From Ceratodon purpureus (lineage: Eukaryota; Streptophyta; Bryopsida; Pseudoditrichales; Ditrichaceae): a stretch of DNA of 64,000 nucleotides. This document shows, piece after piece, positions 12,146-30,899 of the stretch (positions are counted from its first letter, which is position 1; the number at the start of each line of letters is the position of its first letter). Location of the stretch: contig CM026429.1 of the NCBI GenBank assembly GCA_014871385.1, positions 8,603,244-8,667,243 on the forward strand. Direction: 5' to 3'. The notes beneath the pieces were generated by a model. It was not told the origin of the DNA. It worked only from the letters and a program-made list of their open reading frames with translations, and searched no databases. The translations under genes and the position numbers were made by a program.

Positions 12146-12946
12146 CTAATGAAAGGCTGACGTTATGCGGGGAGGGTGCCTCGGCAGCTGCAAACCAAGC
12201 TCCCTCCCTCTCTCTGTTGAGGGTATGATACCCTCATCCTCGCCACCATCACTTGATGCAGCTGGCCGCAAGTCTTCACCCCGCCCTCCTCCCCTGCGAC
12301 TTCGACCAAGTAAGTTTCTTGCAGCCTGTTGAAGTTCCTTCTCATGCCTTTTTTGTGCTCTTTGTGCTGCACATTGCTCTTTCACTTTTTGTTGTTGTTC
12401 CTTTGCTAGCTCACTTTGTTCCTTGGTAGCCTCCATTTTAATTTTTTTTAATTTTTTTTTTTTCCTGGATGTAGCTGCATTTGCCTCTTTTTTAGCTAGA
12501 TGGTCTTCTAATCCTTTCATGTAGTCTTGTGATGTCAAAATTTTGCTGTAGGTGTAGTCAAGAAGTGGTTGTTGTCCCTTTCTTTTCCTTGCCGAAATGA
12601 GGTCAGGGAAGCACAAAAATTGAGTGATGTCCTCCTCGTTTCCTCTTTCCATCTCCTCCATGGAAGTAGGATCTATGCTTACATGTTGCTTATAAGTGTC
12701 ATAATTACTATCATGTGGGTTTAAAACATCCACATAAAAGTGTCGTGTTGTTGCATGCAGGTGCTCCTCTCCACTCTCAGATCTAGATTTAAAGGGTTCC
12801 TCCCTTAAAGTCCTAGGTTTGTCCCCCTCCCTACTTTGCCTTTCATATGCACCTTGCTGATCTCTTAGAAGAATAGTCACCAAGCTTGTGAGCCAAGCAC
12901 CTACACAACTAAGTTGCGCTTCTGGTTTTTTTTTCGCACTTTGCAA
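12146..12946 (-). CDS. Uncharacterised 266-aa frame, possibly a transposon protein tail
   Basis: An intact minus-strand frame of 266 codons starts with Met at 12946. The middle reads QPLLDYTYSKILTSQDYMKG (about 125-145). It is followed by a strongly charged Lys/Glu/Gln-rich stretch of about 60 residues predicted to be helical or coiled coil, then a Gly/Arg-rich tail. A short motif of the form LLDYxxSxILTS before a charged coil reminds me of C-termini of CENP-B/pogo-like transposase proteins. This is a weak memory-based resemblance and no DDE residues are present in the frame. The gene could equally be a degraded element or chance. The sequence downstream on its minus strand runs into GC-rich DNA, and upstream there are tandem repeats. 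Confidence 0.3.
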   Translation of the reverse strand: MQSAKKKPEAQLSCVGAWLTSLVTILLRDQQGAYERQSREGDKPRTLREEPFKSRSESGEEHLHATTRHFYVDVLNPHDSNYDTYKQHVSIDPTSMEEMERGNEEDITQFLCFPDLISARKRKGQQPLLDYTYSKILTSQDYMKGLEDHLAKKEANAATSRKKKKLKKIKMEATKEQSELAKEQQQKVKEQCAAQRAQKRHEKELQQAARNLLGRSRRGGGRGEDLRPAASSDGGEDEGIIPSTERGRELGLQLPRHPPRITSAFH

Positions 12947-12984
12947 ACCATCTTCTATCCCTTAAATCTTGCCACTGCTGTTTT

Positions 12985-13355
12985 GTCTGGTTAGTTTTTT
13001 TTTAATAAAATGTGCAAGCTGTAGATTTTGAGTCCATAAGTGTCTCCGCGTGTGCAGGCTGCGTGTAGGAATGGGTGAGTCGCTCACCTGTGTGCAGGGT
13101 GTGTTCAGAGTCGTCGCTGAATTGGTGAGTCCACTACTTGCGTAGTACACATTCAGTTAGTTTTTTTTTCAAAAGTTGTAAAGTGCAGATCTAGAGTCTA
13201 ACATCGTTGCTACGTTATTAGGCCGCAGGGAGGAATGGGTGAAATGTTAGCTTTTTAAAAAAAAAAAATTAAAAACTGTAGATTTAGTGTTAGAATCCTG
13301 TGTGCCGCTGTGTACTGCCGCTTTGTCTCGAGACTGCGGGGAGGAAGGGATAAGT
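12985..13355. repeat. Three diverged tandem copies of a 90-170 bp unit
   Basis: Units begin near 12988, 13155 and 13245. Each has a T- or A-rich run, then an AAxTGTAxAxxxTAGATTT-like stretch, then a GCAGG-GGAATGGGTGA-like segment (about 13060-13080, 13222-13240, 13335-13350). Copies are diverged, so the duplication is old. No coding content is seen. Confidence 0.45.
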
Positions 13356-13602
13356 CATTGAGGGAGATAGGGTGAGGAAGAAGGTGGAGGAGGGAGGAGC
13401 GGAGCTAGAGCTAACATGTTAAGGCGACGAGAATGGTAGAAGGGGAGGGAAAGCCTTGGCGTGGGGCTACTATTAGCCGCAACGAGGGAGGCCATTCTTG
13501 TCATCTTGTCATCGTATGATAACTAGGAAGCACATGATCACGATTTTGACAACCACAAGGAGGATTTGAGTTTTTTTGAACAGAAGAGGTAAAAGGTAGA
13601 GA

Positions 13603-13755
13603 CACCCATCCATACCCGATCAGCCACCCATCCATACCCGATCAGCCACCCATCCATACCCGATCAGCCACCCATCCATACCCAATCAGCCACCCATCCA
13701 TACCCGATCAGCCACCCATCCATACCCGATCAGCCACCCATCCATACCCGATCAG
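13603..13755 (+). repeat. 22-bp minisatellite, seven copies
   Basis: The unit CACCCATCCATACCCGATCAGC is repeated about seven times without spacers; one copy has CAATCAGC in place of CGATCAGC. Near-identity indicates recent expansion. It is not a CRISPR array because there are no spacers. Confidence 0.95.
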
Positions 13756-13759
13756 TAGA

Positions 13760-15700
13760 CTTCTCCATTTCCAAGAAGCTTTAAACTCATCTTAGAGAAG
13801 TTTCAAATTCAAAATTTAGGGAGATCTAGAAGAGAATACCAATCTAGTTGAATCATGTTGATTCTACTTGCGTTGATATTTTGATTGCTTTAGAAATGCA
13901 AGAAAGATTGTATAATATCTCTCCAACCCTTGTCATGCGTACATGACTTTGACCTCACCTTGGATTCCAACATCTCTAATATGATGAGTGAGGAGCTTGA
14001 AATTGCAGTGAGGAATTATTCCTGATTCAGTGAATGCGGATGTCAAATTGCAATGTATTTTGAAGATTGCTCACCGAAGGTTCTTAGCAGGGATGCCAAG
14101 CTCTCTCAGCTTTCTTCGGAGTCTATCGTTGCTGCCGCTGTTTGCATGACCATAATTCTCTTGGGCAAAATGAAAGGATTCATGGGCAATGCCATGTTCA
14201 CAGCAAGCTTTGAACTGATTTACAAGCAATGATCAGCTGAACACTTGAAGAGAGGATTTGCAGGACCTGTGGAGTTGTGAATCAAATGCCCCTCAGGATT
14301 TCAGTACTCGGAGCTGTTTATTTTAATGTATGCAATCTGCCATTCCGGATCCTCCATTGTTGCTCGCAGTTGGTAAATTAAGAAAGGGTAGTTTTCATCT
14401 GCAAATGCCATGACTCTTGAAATGTCTGGCACCACTGCTAATTCCCGCGTCCATGTGAAGGTGCTAATTTAGGTCTTTTGGAAGCAGAGGTGGAAGGCTT
14501 AGGTATTACAGGATACGTAACCCACGGTTGGTTGACGTGTTCGCTTCCGATTTGCTCAGAGACCGTAGGTTATAACCCGTAACCTCCGCATACTCCGGAA
14601 AGTGCAAAAAGTGCAGCGAATCAGTACACCAACCGTGGGTTACGAACGGTAACCTGGGGGAATCGGATGGTTAGGGGGATTTCGCCTCGTCCTGGCGGAC
14701 TCGGCTACATCCCGTAACCATCCTCTTCCCCCAGGTTACCTAGTTCATAACTGGCTAATGTTGGTTTGCGGGAAATCTTTGAAAGAGGGTTTTGTGAGAA
14801 TACAAAAATTTATAGTTTAGGGCCTTCTTGAGTGTGAGCCCAAACGCCCGGTTGCAGGAGTTAAGTGGGCCTCCTTATTGACATGGGTACATAATCGGTG
14901 GAACGAGAGTATGGCGCATTTCTGAATCATCTCCAAATTTTTATACTTCAAAGCCAGAATTGCGTCACCGATGATCACATGCAGGTGGTGGAATGACGCA
15001 CTAAACCAATAATGCATGGAAGCTTTGTCCTTTCCACTGTTATGTACTAGCTAGATAATGCAAATTTGGAGGTGCGTCACAAGAAATAGTTGAGTTGCTC
15101 CTTGTGTTACTCCTCCAAATTTGCATTACCTAGCATAACTTCAATCCGAGACCACCTTATCCTTCACACGTCTTCTTGTGATCTTGGGTCCATGTCACAA
15201 TTGAGTTGGTGAGCCTAGAGATATGTCCATGAGACTAAAACATCGGTTATGGGAAATAACACAACCTGCTCATATCCAATCAGATTAGCACTATGGCCAG
15301 ACAAGTCTCCAGATTTGGAATTATGAAATTACGTACATGGTCTAAAGGAAAAGCAACAACTTGCACGTACGTGAAGCAGTGAGCAAGAAACCTCGGTCAG
15401 TGTTCTGACAGACCAGCTGCAGCGTCTTGCAGTTGTCTGAATGGACCATGAGACTCCGTCTTCCAGTCGCTGCTAGCAGTTGACCGGTCGGTAGATGATT
15501 CTCCAGTTTATGATCACATTCTAGTGACACTCCCAACAATCACGGTCATTTGTAGTCAAGGTCACCAGAGTTCTCCCAGCTTGCTGCATTGTAGGATTTA
15601 TTAACATTGTACAATAGCTCGTCCGCCATAGCTCCAAGTGTGATCAGTTTCTTGGTTCATGAGAGTTTTTTTTATCATCTCGAACAGAATCAATCGGGTG
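13760..15700. other. Intergenic DNA upstream of the first receptor kinase
   Basis: No supported gene is present. The stretch contains the inverted-repeat cluster at 14516-14740 and the probable promoter and 5'UTR of the receptor kinase gene starting at 15786. Confidence 0.4.
14516..14740. repeat. Cluster of inverted repeats built on GGTTACG/CGTAACC
   Basis: Two stem pairs are visible. CGTAACCCACGGTTGGT at 14516-14532 pairs with ACCAACCGTGGGTTACG at 14628-14644. An arm at about 14648-14674 (GGTAACCTGGGGGAAT...) pairs with one at 14715-14740 (...TTCCCCCAGGTTACC). Further GTAACC and GGTTAT motifs lie between. This may be a small foldback element or a decayed MITE. No coding content is seen. Confidence 0.6.
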
Positions 15701-15785
15701 CAAACTGGTGTAAACGTACTCGGTGACATTGATTATATGTATAGACCAAGTATCAGAACCCACTTTTGCTCGCAACAACGTTCAA

Positions 15786-18700
15786 ATGGACATTGTGATA
15801 CAAAACTGCGAGAAACTGAGACGGGCGCTACATCACATTCCCTTTGTAGTGTTGTTTCTCTTCTGTTCTCTCAGGCTCACGGATGGGCAGAATACCTCGA
15901 TGACAATGTTATACGCTCCTGAGACATGTGAGTAAAACATTTTCTGGTGCAAAATGATCCCCTCATTCTTATATTGCTAGCTTGGGTAGTACATTACGAT
16001 GATTAACTGTTGCATGTGCAGAATAAGCTTTGTGTTTGAGTGACGCAACTGAAAATGTTGCTCGGCCTGAACAATCTTCATGAACAATATCGTTTTCGAA
16101 TTGTGAACTGGATTAATGTTTTTACTTTTCATGTGCTTAGCTAGAACTGATTTTCATGTTCGTATAATTGGGCTTGGCAGTGGATGCTCTGCAAGTTCTG
16201 TGGGGGGCATGGAACACGACTACTCCAAACGCTGCCAACAACTTGGCAGGCTGGAGCTCAACTCAACCATATCCGTGCTTGTCCAGCGCGGTAGAATATC
16301 TTCGAGAACCAAACTGGCGAGGAGTGTATTGTCTCGAGAACAGCTATTGTATTGATAACGTGTGCCCCGTCTTTATCAGTGGCATGTAATGTCTTCTTCC
16401 TTTGAACATAGCATTTTTTTAATTCGTTGAGCTCTGTGCACATGGGCAGAAAATTCGTCACTGTAATGTACAATCAAACGCACAGAGCATTCATCAGCTC
16501 CGGTCCTCGCTCGATATTAGGTCTTCACATTTATTTTTTTATTTTTTTATTGGAGCACACGGATTACTCTTCACATTTGTATCGCTGTAACACGTGTCTG
16601 AAAATTCTCAGACCTGGGCTAGACCTGTGGCTAGGATACTGCTTCTCCTGTAATTAGAATGCTGGTACAATGGTAAGTGATGTTCTTGGATCATTTGTTG
16701 CTTTCATGCTCTGAAACAGTGATCGCTTGCAGATGCTGTGCTCAAAGAAAACCTAATTAATTTGTCTGAGAATGTTTGGGGACAGAACTCTCAGAAATGC
16801 ATCAATCACAGGCATTTTGCCACCAGCGATCGGAAACATCACCACTCTAACTACCTTGTGAGTTCTCCAAGTACCCAAATCGTTTTTGCACGCCTTTAAA
16901 GGACGCGAAGTCTATGTATGTAATGGACACACCTGGGGCACATACATGACATCCCTCCGCATTGACAAGAAGTCTTGCATGATGCAGGGAACTGACTGGA
17001 AATCCAGAACTGTCTGGACCCCTGCCCAAAGAGATTGAAGTCCCTTCCCTATATGTCTTGTAAGCTGAACTATTTCTTGCCTACAAGGAGCCCATTGTTT
17101 ACAGACTTTAGGGTGTGTTCACTTGCTGAACCACGTCATGATTATGCAGTAATTCTAACTATGAGGACGCGACATGCATTAGGATTTAGGGTTTAAGTCC
17201 CTGGTTCTAACTGCGCAGGATTCTGCACTTGATTCTATGTGACAGGGATCTCCATGACAATGCGTTCAGCGGAAATCTTCCAAACCTCCCCGATGCCTGG
17301 AATCTTCTGATAGTGTAAGCTTCAAAAATGAACTGGAACGTCTACTTGTGTCGATTGAAGGAATTGAAACTTGGATTCAGAATGTGGTGATAGAATGATG
17401 GCTTCAGCTTGTTAAAACTTCCACTAATGTAAGTAATCATTTTGGAATTCCTTCAGAGATCTTAGTGGAAATCGATTCAATGGGACGTTTCCGCTGCCTC
17501 AAATCCAAACATGGGTTTCTCTCCAGTCACTTAAGCTAGCCAGGAACTCTTTCACCGGAGGCATTCCTCAGCAAGCTTTTGAGAATATGACCCAATTGGC
17601 CACTCTGTAAGAACCTCGATGCATTTCGTATTTATTTGACTTCTCATGGAATCCATGGTCACTGGTCATTTCTGCGATTGGTGCAAGAGCCAATTGCTCT
17701 TCTATTTGAAATCTGCTAATCAGATTGTGCGAGAGGGATGTTGCTAAAAGTGTCTCTTAAATATTTAGTAATGCTACTCATCTCTTTTGTTCCCTCGAAG
17801 TAGTATTTGTGAGCCACAGCGATTATATACCAGGATTAACTGTGGGTTATTGAAGGGACCTATCTTCGAACGAGTTCACTGGAGTTTTGCCAAATCTCAC
17901 TATGATCAAGGGCTTACAATATTTGTAAGTACCATTACATTACATTCCAGATCATCAATCTTCGTTCTAAACGAATTCTAGATCGAAATTTTGCACACTA
18001 TTTCTCATCAACCTCGAATATCAATAGGGGCCAAGAAATTGGTCAGAAAAATCATGCGAGTTTGACCTCGTCTTACTAATGAGACCGACTTCCATTATGT
18101 GCTGTGCAAATTGCTGCAAAAATTGCTACTATGTGTTTTCATTACGAGGACCGTATTGTAAGAAGACTTATACTGAACGTGCTGCTGTTTGCAGGGATGT
18201 GTCTAATAACACGTTCAACGGGTCACTGCCAGATATGACGATGTTTAATTATCTGTATACTGTGTAAGTCTAGTCTACACTGATGCTCATTTCCTATTTT
18301 CTCAAGTTCTTGTACATGCTCTCGTTTTGGCATGGGCCTCTCTCTATGCCAATTATATATACTCGTAGTCCTTGAATTTCATTTGTTACATGAGTTGCAC
18401 ATGTCACCTGTAGAAGCTTGTTTTTGTTGATCTTAGGCACAACAGTTATGACCATCACGAGTAGTGCCTGATGCCCTTAGACAAGCTTGGATGTGCTAAT
18501 TTTGCAGGGATTTAAGTGACAACAACTTCTCTGGTGAATTTCTACTGTCCTCAGTTGTCAAAACCGGCATCAACAACTCCCTTTCTGTGCTCGACCTATC
18601 TAGCAATCAGTTGACAGGTTCTGTAAGCCTCTGGAACGGCTCAGATCTGAGCTCTCTCAAGGAATTGTAAGTAACAACACTCCGAAGACGTGAACACCCA

Positions 18701-21700
18701 GCAGGGGCTGCAATTAGGTTGCATGTAACGGGAACTCTATGGACCCATATTTCACAGACACATATTACCATGTGTTGGTTTATCAAACCATTAGAGCTCA
18801 GGCAGATACCTATAGTCTCTAGCTTAAGGCCAGTGTGAAGTTCAGTGGTTTTATTCATTACACATGACTGGATCCTGCAGGTATCTAGACAACAATCACA
18901 TCAATGGGACCCTGAACCTCACTCAATTTTCCATACTAGGCTTGGTGAAGCGAAAGTCTGGCAATTCACCGAGAGGGCTGAGGATATTGTCATTAATGAA
19001 CAACAGTATCTCCAACATCATCTACCCTGAGGGAAGCATTGGAGACATTTCCACACTTTTCAAGTGAGTCCTTACACTCAGATTATTCTGGGGAAGGTTC
19101 AAAATTTCATTCTCTTCTTGGGAATTTATGAAGCTATCGTCAAGTTTCAAGTCATTGTAGATGCTACTTAAGAATACAGCCGACTCTTGGGCATTAGCTA
19201 GTTGCAAAACATCTAGTAATTAACAAGTGAAAACTTTTATCCCTCTCACATGTTTACGGTGCCGCCTTCTGCAGGCTTCAAGGCAACCCATACTGTCAAG
19301 GAGACACCAACGATGGTACAAGGTGTTTCTGTCAGCAGTTCTGCTTCAACTCTGAAGGTAAAGTTAGGGATTCATCAAGAGATGCATTGTTTCTTATGCA
19401 CAATGCACAATGCATGATCCTCATATTTTTCGTACTTTCCAATTAAATGAACTTGCTCTATTCGGTCACACCCTCATGAGAAGGATGTCTTGTCTCAGGT
19501 ACTCTGAAGTCGAACAACCGCAGAATCATCGTCATTGCCGCGGTTGTGAGCTCGATATCAGCATTAGCGATACTGTTGATTTTTGTTGCTGCTATTCTGT
19601 ACAGAACCCGAAGATACCACCGGTACCTTCTACTTCAAGTTCGCCAAAGTGAGTGCCTATCACATAATCACATTTGACTTCTTCCATTCTTCATGCTTGG
19701 GTGCATACCATTTCTAGATTTTTTCGATCTTGTCCTAATTATATGCGCTATTTGGAATCATACAGAGTTTGAAGAGTTCGACGTGAAGCCTACGATATTT
19801 GCGCATAACGAGTTAAGAGCTGCCACACGAGACTTCCATCCTGAGATGAAGTTGGGTGAAGGGGGCTATGGATCTGTGTATAAGGTACTAATTTGGCATC
19901 AGTCTAAGTGAATCGGTTACGCTATGGACGGTTTGACGATGCTAGTAAAACAACTGAGTGATTAAGAATTATTATGTAATTTAATTTGGTTTGATTTAAT
20001 TTGGGAATATTCACGATGACCGATCTTAGTAGGTAGGTAGACGTGCATTGATATATAGACCAGCCTTTGAAGATGCTGCAAAAGATGCAGAGCCTTTGAA
20101 GAGTCTTCTAAAGATGACTTACCGAGAAGAGTCAAGGAAAAGGTTGGATTCCAAACAACTGGAAAGATTGCAGCGTTCTGTGATTGACGTACACCATTGT
20201 GGTCGCTTTGCTGCAGGGTATACTACCAAATAAAAATGTGGTGGCTGTGAAGCAGCTATTTATCAAGACTTCGGACGCTATTGATGATTTTCTGAATGAG
20301 ATTGTCCTGATTACCGGAATGAAACATAGGAACCTTGTGAATTTGAAAGGGTGCTGCCTCCATGGACACCAGAGGCTGCTTGTGTATGAGTATGTGGATA
20401 ACTACGACATCGACCAGATTCTTCTCCGTGAGTGGATTCTCCCCCCCTACGAGTATTCAGAATAGGTTTTGGTTGAGGATATTTGATCTTCGTGGAAGAT
20501 TTTGTGTTCTGGCGATGTTTAGAGTTTCAGATAAGTATCGATTATGTATGGGTCCTGGTCCCGAGTAGTCTGAATGAAGACCCGTAGATGATTCCAATTG
20601 CCTGTCATTCGATTCTGAATTCCTTTGAAGCTGACGAGTGTATGATTTGCATCACATCGTGCAGGAGGTGAGAGGAAGACTGTCGTGAGTTGGGCTGCCC
20701 GACGAAATATCTGTCTTGGAGTAGCTCGTGGCTTGCATTACCTACACGAGTTGGCCCAGCCAAGAGTTCTCCATCGAGATATAAAAGCCGGGAACATCTT
20801 ATTAGACAAGAATCTTGAACCCAAAATTGCAGATTTTGGATTAGCCTTCCTGTTTCCAGATGAACAGAGCCACATCATGACAGTCCATGTGGCTGGCACC
20901 AAGTAAGCTCACTGCAAGCCTTGTCACAGTGTTACCCCTGGTTAGTGTCTAATTGTTTGCCTTTTATCCTATGTAAGATTTTGGCGCTGGTAGTTACATT
21001 TGTAGACCCAGTCTGATCGTTGACAGCTAACTCTATGTGCGACTTCTTTTGCCTTCGTCTAGTGTCACTGGAATATTTTTTTTGCAACTGCTTGTACTTA
21101 GCACTCAAAGGAAATTAAAATAGCTTTGACTCTGACCGTAGGCATAAATGTTAATGCAGGGGATATTTGGCACCTGAGTATGCGTCACTTGGCCAACTGA
21201 GCGAGAAAGTTGATGTTTTCAGCTTTGGAGTGCTGTGTTTGGAAGTTGTGAGTGGTCGACGGAACATCGATGAGACAAAGCCACCAGACGAGGCATATCT
21301 CTCCCAATGGGTAATTAAGCATCTCGTTTCCTAAAATGGTGGCATTTAAGCTCCTGATGTCAAAACTTCTTGCAAGTAGTCTCTAGGAATGTATCAATTA
21401 GGCTAAAAGCGTCTCTTCCAGATGTTTGGATTGATGTATGTGAAGTGATCTTCATCGTGCAGGCCTGGAAATTGCACAGGGCGGGCAAGCTCATGGACTT
21501 GGTAGACCCGACACTCAGCTTGAAGGACGATGAGAAGCTCGAAGTGCAACGGTTGATCAACATAGCTCTTCTGTGCGTGCAAAACGCACCAGAGCAGCGA
21601 CCTAACATGACCGGTGTGGTGGCCATGATACTAAATTACACAGAGTCGGAGGTCATGGTGCTGAATGCGTTAGACGAAGAGCAGTCACTTGAATCAGTGA

Positions 21701-21864
21701 GGTTGCTTGCATTCGGGAAGAGTGGGCTTACCACCGTGAAAGAAGAAGGCGAGTCATCGTTCGTGGATTCTTCAAGATGTGATAGATCAATCAACAGTCG
21801 TGAGGCCGGCCATATCACGGATAGTGCGACTATGATTCAACGTAGTGAAGTGAAAGCTCGTTAA
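15786..21864 (+). CDS. LRR receptor-like serine/threonine kinase, tandem copy 1
   Basis: Seventeen predicted exons: 15786-15927, 16181-16385, 16786-16857, 16988-17059, 17246-17314, 17457-17606, 17856-17924, 18195-18263, 18508-18666, 18881-19063, 19275-19357, 19499-19648, 19766-19884, 20217-20427, 20665-20902, 21160-21310 and 21463-21864. All junctions keep phase and give 847 residues. In order: signal peptide (1 to about 37), LRR N-terminal cap, leucine-rich repeats largely encoded by 69- or 72-nt exons, and a Cys-rich juxtamembrane segment (RCFCQQFCF). A transmembrane helix follows at about 432-456, then the kinase domain from about 486. Kinase residues present are GEGGYG (P-loop), Lys about 526 in [13 protein letters not shown] (Asp about 623), DFG (Asp about 641) and APEY, so it is an RD-type, apparently active kinase. 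The kinase domain reads like plant LRR-VIII-type receptors, but no malectin domain is visible. The ligand is unknown. The start was chosen by matching the signal peptide of copy 2. Confidence 0.85.
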
Positions 21865-22675
21865 CGTCAGCGCAACAGATAATTCCGAGTTTAAGTTCTG
21901 TATTGCTTTAGCCATACCGGTAGCATATTTTACAATTGTGGTCGTGCAAAGAACACCCCACTTTTGTCGACATAACGTTCTACTTTGTAGTAATCTTGCT
22001 CCGGCACGACGCTTCTGACTGAGCTACTGTTCGACACATGAGAAGACTTTCTCAGATAGGAAAGTTTTCACCGCTGGATTCGCAAACCTCCTTCATCGTC
22101 TGATTAGTCACTGGCAAGATATACATTCTATAAATTAGTTAGTCTCCCTTCTGGGGTAGTTTCTATCTAAGTGTACTGTACAAGCGAAGAAATTCTCTTC
22201 GTAAAGGAAGCTGCCGTACTGTTGCAATAGTAGTTAAAATAGTCGTCGCTCGGAGCAAAGTGTTGGGTTGACATTTTGAGATGGATTCTGAAATTAGCAG
22301 AAACGTTCAACGGTCGTCGGAATCATTCGACAACCCGCGCCTTCTTCACTTCAACATCACATGAACTGGTACCGAAGTGGGTTGCCCTACAAAATTCAGA
22401 GTTTCACTCGTTGAGCGAGATGACCACAGTGCTACGTCCGGTACTCCGCGTTGCATAATTTTGACCAAGTAGTTCTTGAATACCTTGCCATAGAGTCTGT
22501 CTTCAAGTATTCGGTAAACAAGAGTATTCTCATCAAGCACAGTGGTCTCGAAAGTGAAGCGAACTGGCGATGTTGTGAGATCCTGTCTTTACTGTCTCGC
22601 AGGACTCAAATCACATATGTGGATGGTATTGGAACTAGATACACCTAGTCTAAGAACACGTTGACAACTATTGCA
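21865..22675. other. Spacer between the tandem receptor kinase genes
   Basis: About 0.8 kb separates the stop of copy 1 from the start of copy 2. It should contain the 3'UTR of the first gene and the promoter of the second. No other gene is seen. Confidence 0.5.
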
Positions 22676-29133
<6,458 letters not shown>

Positions 29134-29149
29134 TACATCATTCAGATAT

Positions 29150-29682
29150 TTCAGGTCAGGCTTGATTTTGCATTGGCTTTTGTCTCAAGTGGAGCATTGT
29201 TAGTTCATTGTATGAACATTACAGAATCTTCTGGGAATACATGGCGATACAAGATATTTCCAAAATATATTCCCAAAAGATTCTTTCAAAATATGCAATC
29301 AATAGGATATGGCACTACATCAAAATACTTTCAAAATATGCAATCAATAGAATCCTTTTATTTACAACATTCTGGAATAAGCTATAGTTTCTGATCAAGG
29401 TGAATATGTAATAGTCATAGCGTCATGCACCTCTCTTGCCCAGTATGTGCTGATCCCAAAGCTAGAGATAAATGTCTCAAACCAATGACAAGTCCAAATT
29501 ACTCCTTGCAGATTTGCCAATACTACTAAACTCAGAAATCCTAGCTAAAACCTCTCCTGATACAAGAGAATTTACAGAAACCCTAGCTAAAACCTCTCAT
29601 GGTGCAATGGAATTTACAGTGTATAGTATCAAGCTGCAGTGAATTGGCCCATTACGCTGTAACCTAAAATCGGATTGCATAC
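29150..29682. repeat. Intergenic DNA with two small local duplications
   Basis: CTTTCAAAATATGCAATCAA occurs near 29284 and again near 29329. A second pair, around CCTAGCTAAAACCTCTC, is near 29541 and 29582. These are short direct duplications between the kinase 3' end and the convergent small gene. No frame of interest is seen. Confidence 0.6.
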
Positions 29683-30881
29683 TCACTGAAAATAGGAGAT
29701 ACCCGTGATGTCAGAGGCACGATCGCCAGACGAAGGGGGTTCACGAATTCCAGCCTTGTCAGGCATGTCGGATTCTAGACCTTCAGCACTCTGAAAGTCA
29801 CTTGCATGACCAGACTCCTTGGACGAAGTTAATGACGAGGTGCTATCCGTCCCATACAATCCACCGCCATAGGCGTTCTCTGTCGTGGGCTTCAGATCGG
29901 GCACCATCAAGGAACTGTCTTCTCTTCTGCCCTCGTTGTAAGGAGGAGGAGATTCAGGAGAATGTTTCTCGGAAGTGGCATCGGAATGCATGTCTCGTTC
30001 CCCAGTGGACCCTGTTTCGACCCCGTTGCCAAGGTTCTCACTGCCCATCACCGTCACTGTGCTCGGGTCTTTGTGTATTCCAGCATACCTTCAACAGATC
30101 AAAAGAACAATCGCTAGTGAGCACCATGTAATACACTGAAACATAATATTATGTTTATGTAGGCTCACATAAAATGTGGCCACAGAATAACACGAGCTCC
30201 TTGCAGCAGAGCATCGACAAGTTACCTAACTCTGAGGAAAAATGTGATGACAAACCGATCACATCAACCGTATTATGTACCATCCTGAACCCTACCGTTT
30301 TACCAATCAATCAAAACCCCAAACGCGATTATAAACGTAACCCAAAATGCAAATCAATCATAATCAAAAACCACCACTAAAAACGACGTACACTCACGTA
30401 CATGCCAAACCCTCACATCAATACATGGCTAACCCTAGAAAGCAGAAACCAACGAACTCACCACATCAAGAACACACTGCAACCCCACATTGGTAACAAA
30501 ATGCAGGATCTCAACAGACCAAAACATCAAGCTCCCCTACTACTAATCCAACGTAAACACAAAACAGCTGTTTGACTGAAACCAAAGTGAGAAGATCAGA
30601 ACTACAGGAAAAGGAACAAAACTGAGCCATATCAACCAACTCACCTCTTAACATCCTCACTGGAAATCCCCGATTTCTCATACTCCATGACTCCTGTCCA
30701 GACACTAGCAAAAGCAGATTCACGATTAAGATGCAACAACGGATACTGAACAAGAGGAAGCAATAACTGTAGGAAGTGAAGAGATGAAGATGAAGATATG
30801 AAATGAGATGAGTTATGTTATGAGCATGCATGCAGACACGAGGACGAGGACAATGGTGATGGTGAGGAGATAAGTTTGCAT
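29683..30881 (-). CDS. Small predicted one-pass membrane protein with PPPY motif, function unknown
   Basis: Proposed exons on the minus strand are 30881-30838, 30704-30645 and 30088-29683, joining in phase to 169 residues. The first exon encodes a hydrophobic start (YLLTITIVLVLV), read as a signal anchor or signal peptide. Exon 2 encodes VWTGVMEYEKSGISSEDVKR, and the last exon opens with YAGIHKDPS. The remaining 120 residues are Ser, Glu, Gly and Pro-rich and likely disordered, with one SPPPYNEG segment, a PPxY motif of the kind bound by WW domains. The exon 2/3 junction is well supported by AG/GT signals and phase; the exon 1 donor (GTCTGC) is weak, so the N-terminus is tentative. I do not recognise the family. 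It is convergent with receptor kinase copy 2. Confidence 0.55.
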
Positions 30882-30899
30882 AATTGTGGTGACTGAGAT

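Noticed and set aside
13603..13755. Possible CRISPR array
   Set aside because: Units are directly abutting with no spacers, in a eukaryotic nuclear context; it is a minisatellite.
20048..20233. Possible extra exon of receptor kinase copy 1
   Set aside because: It lies in the intron between the P-loop exon and the VAVKQ exon; copy 2 has a homologous but non-coding intron there, and including it would break the kinase fold.
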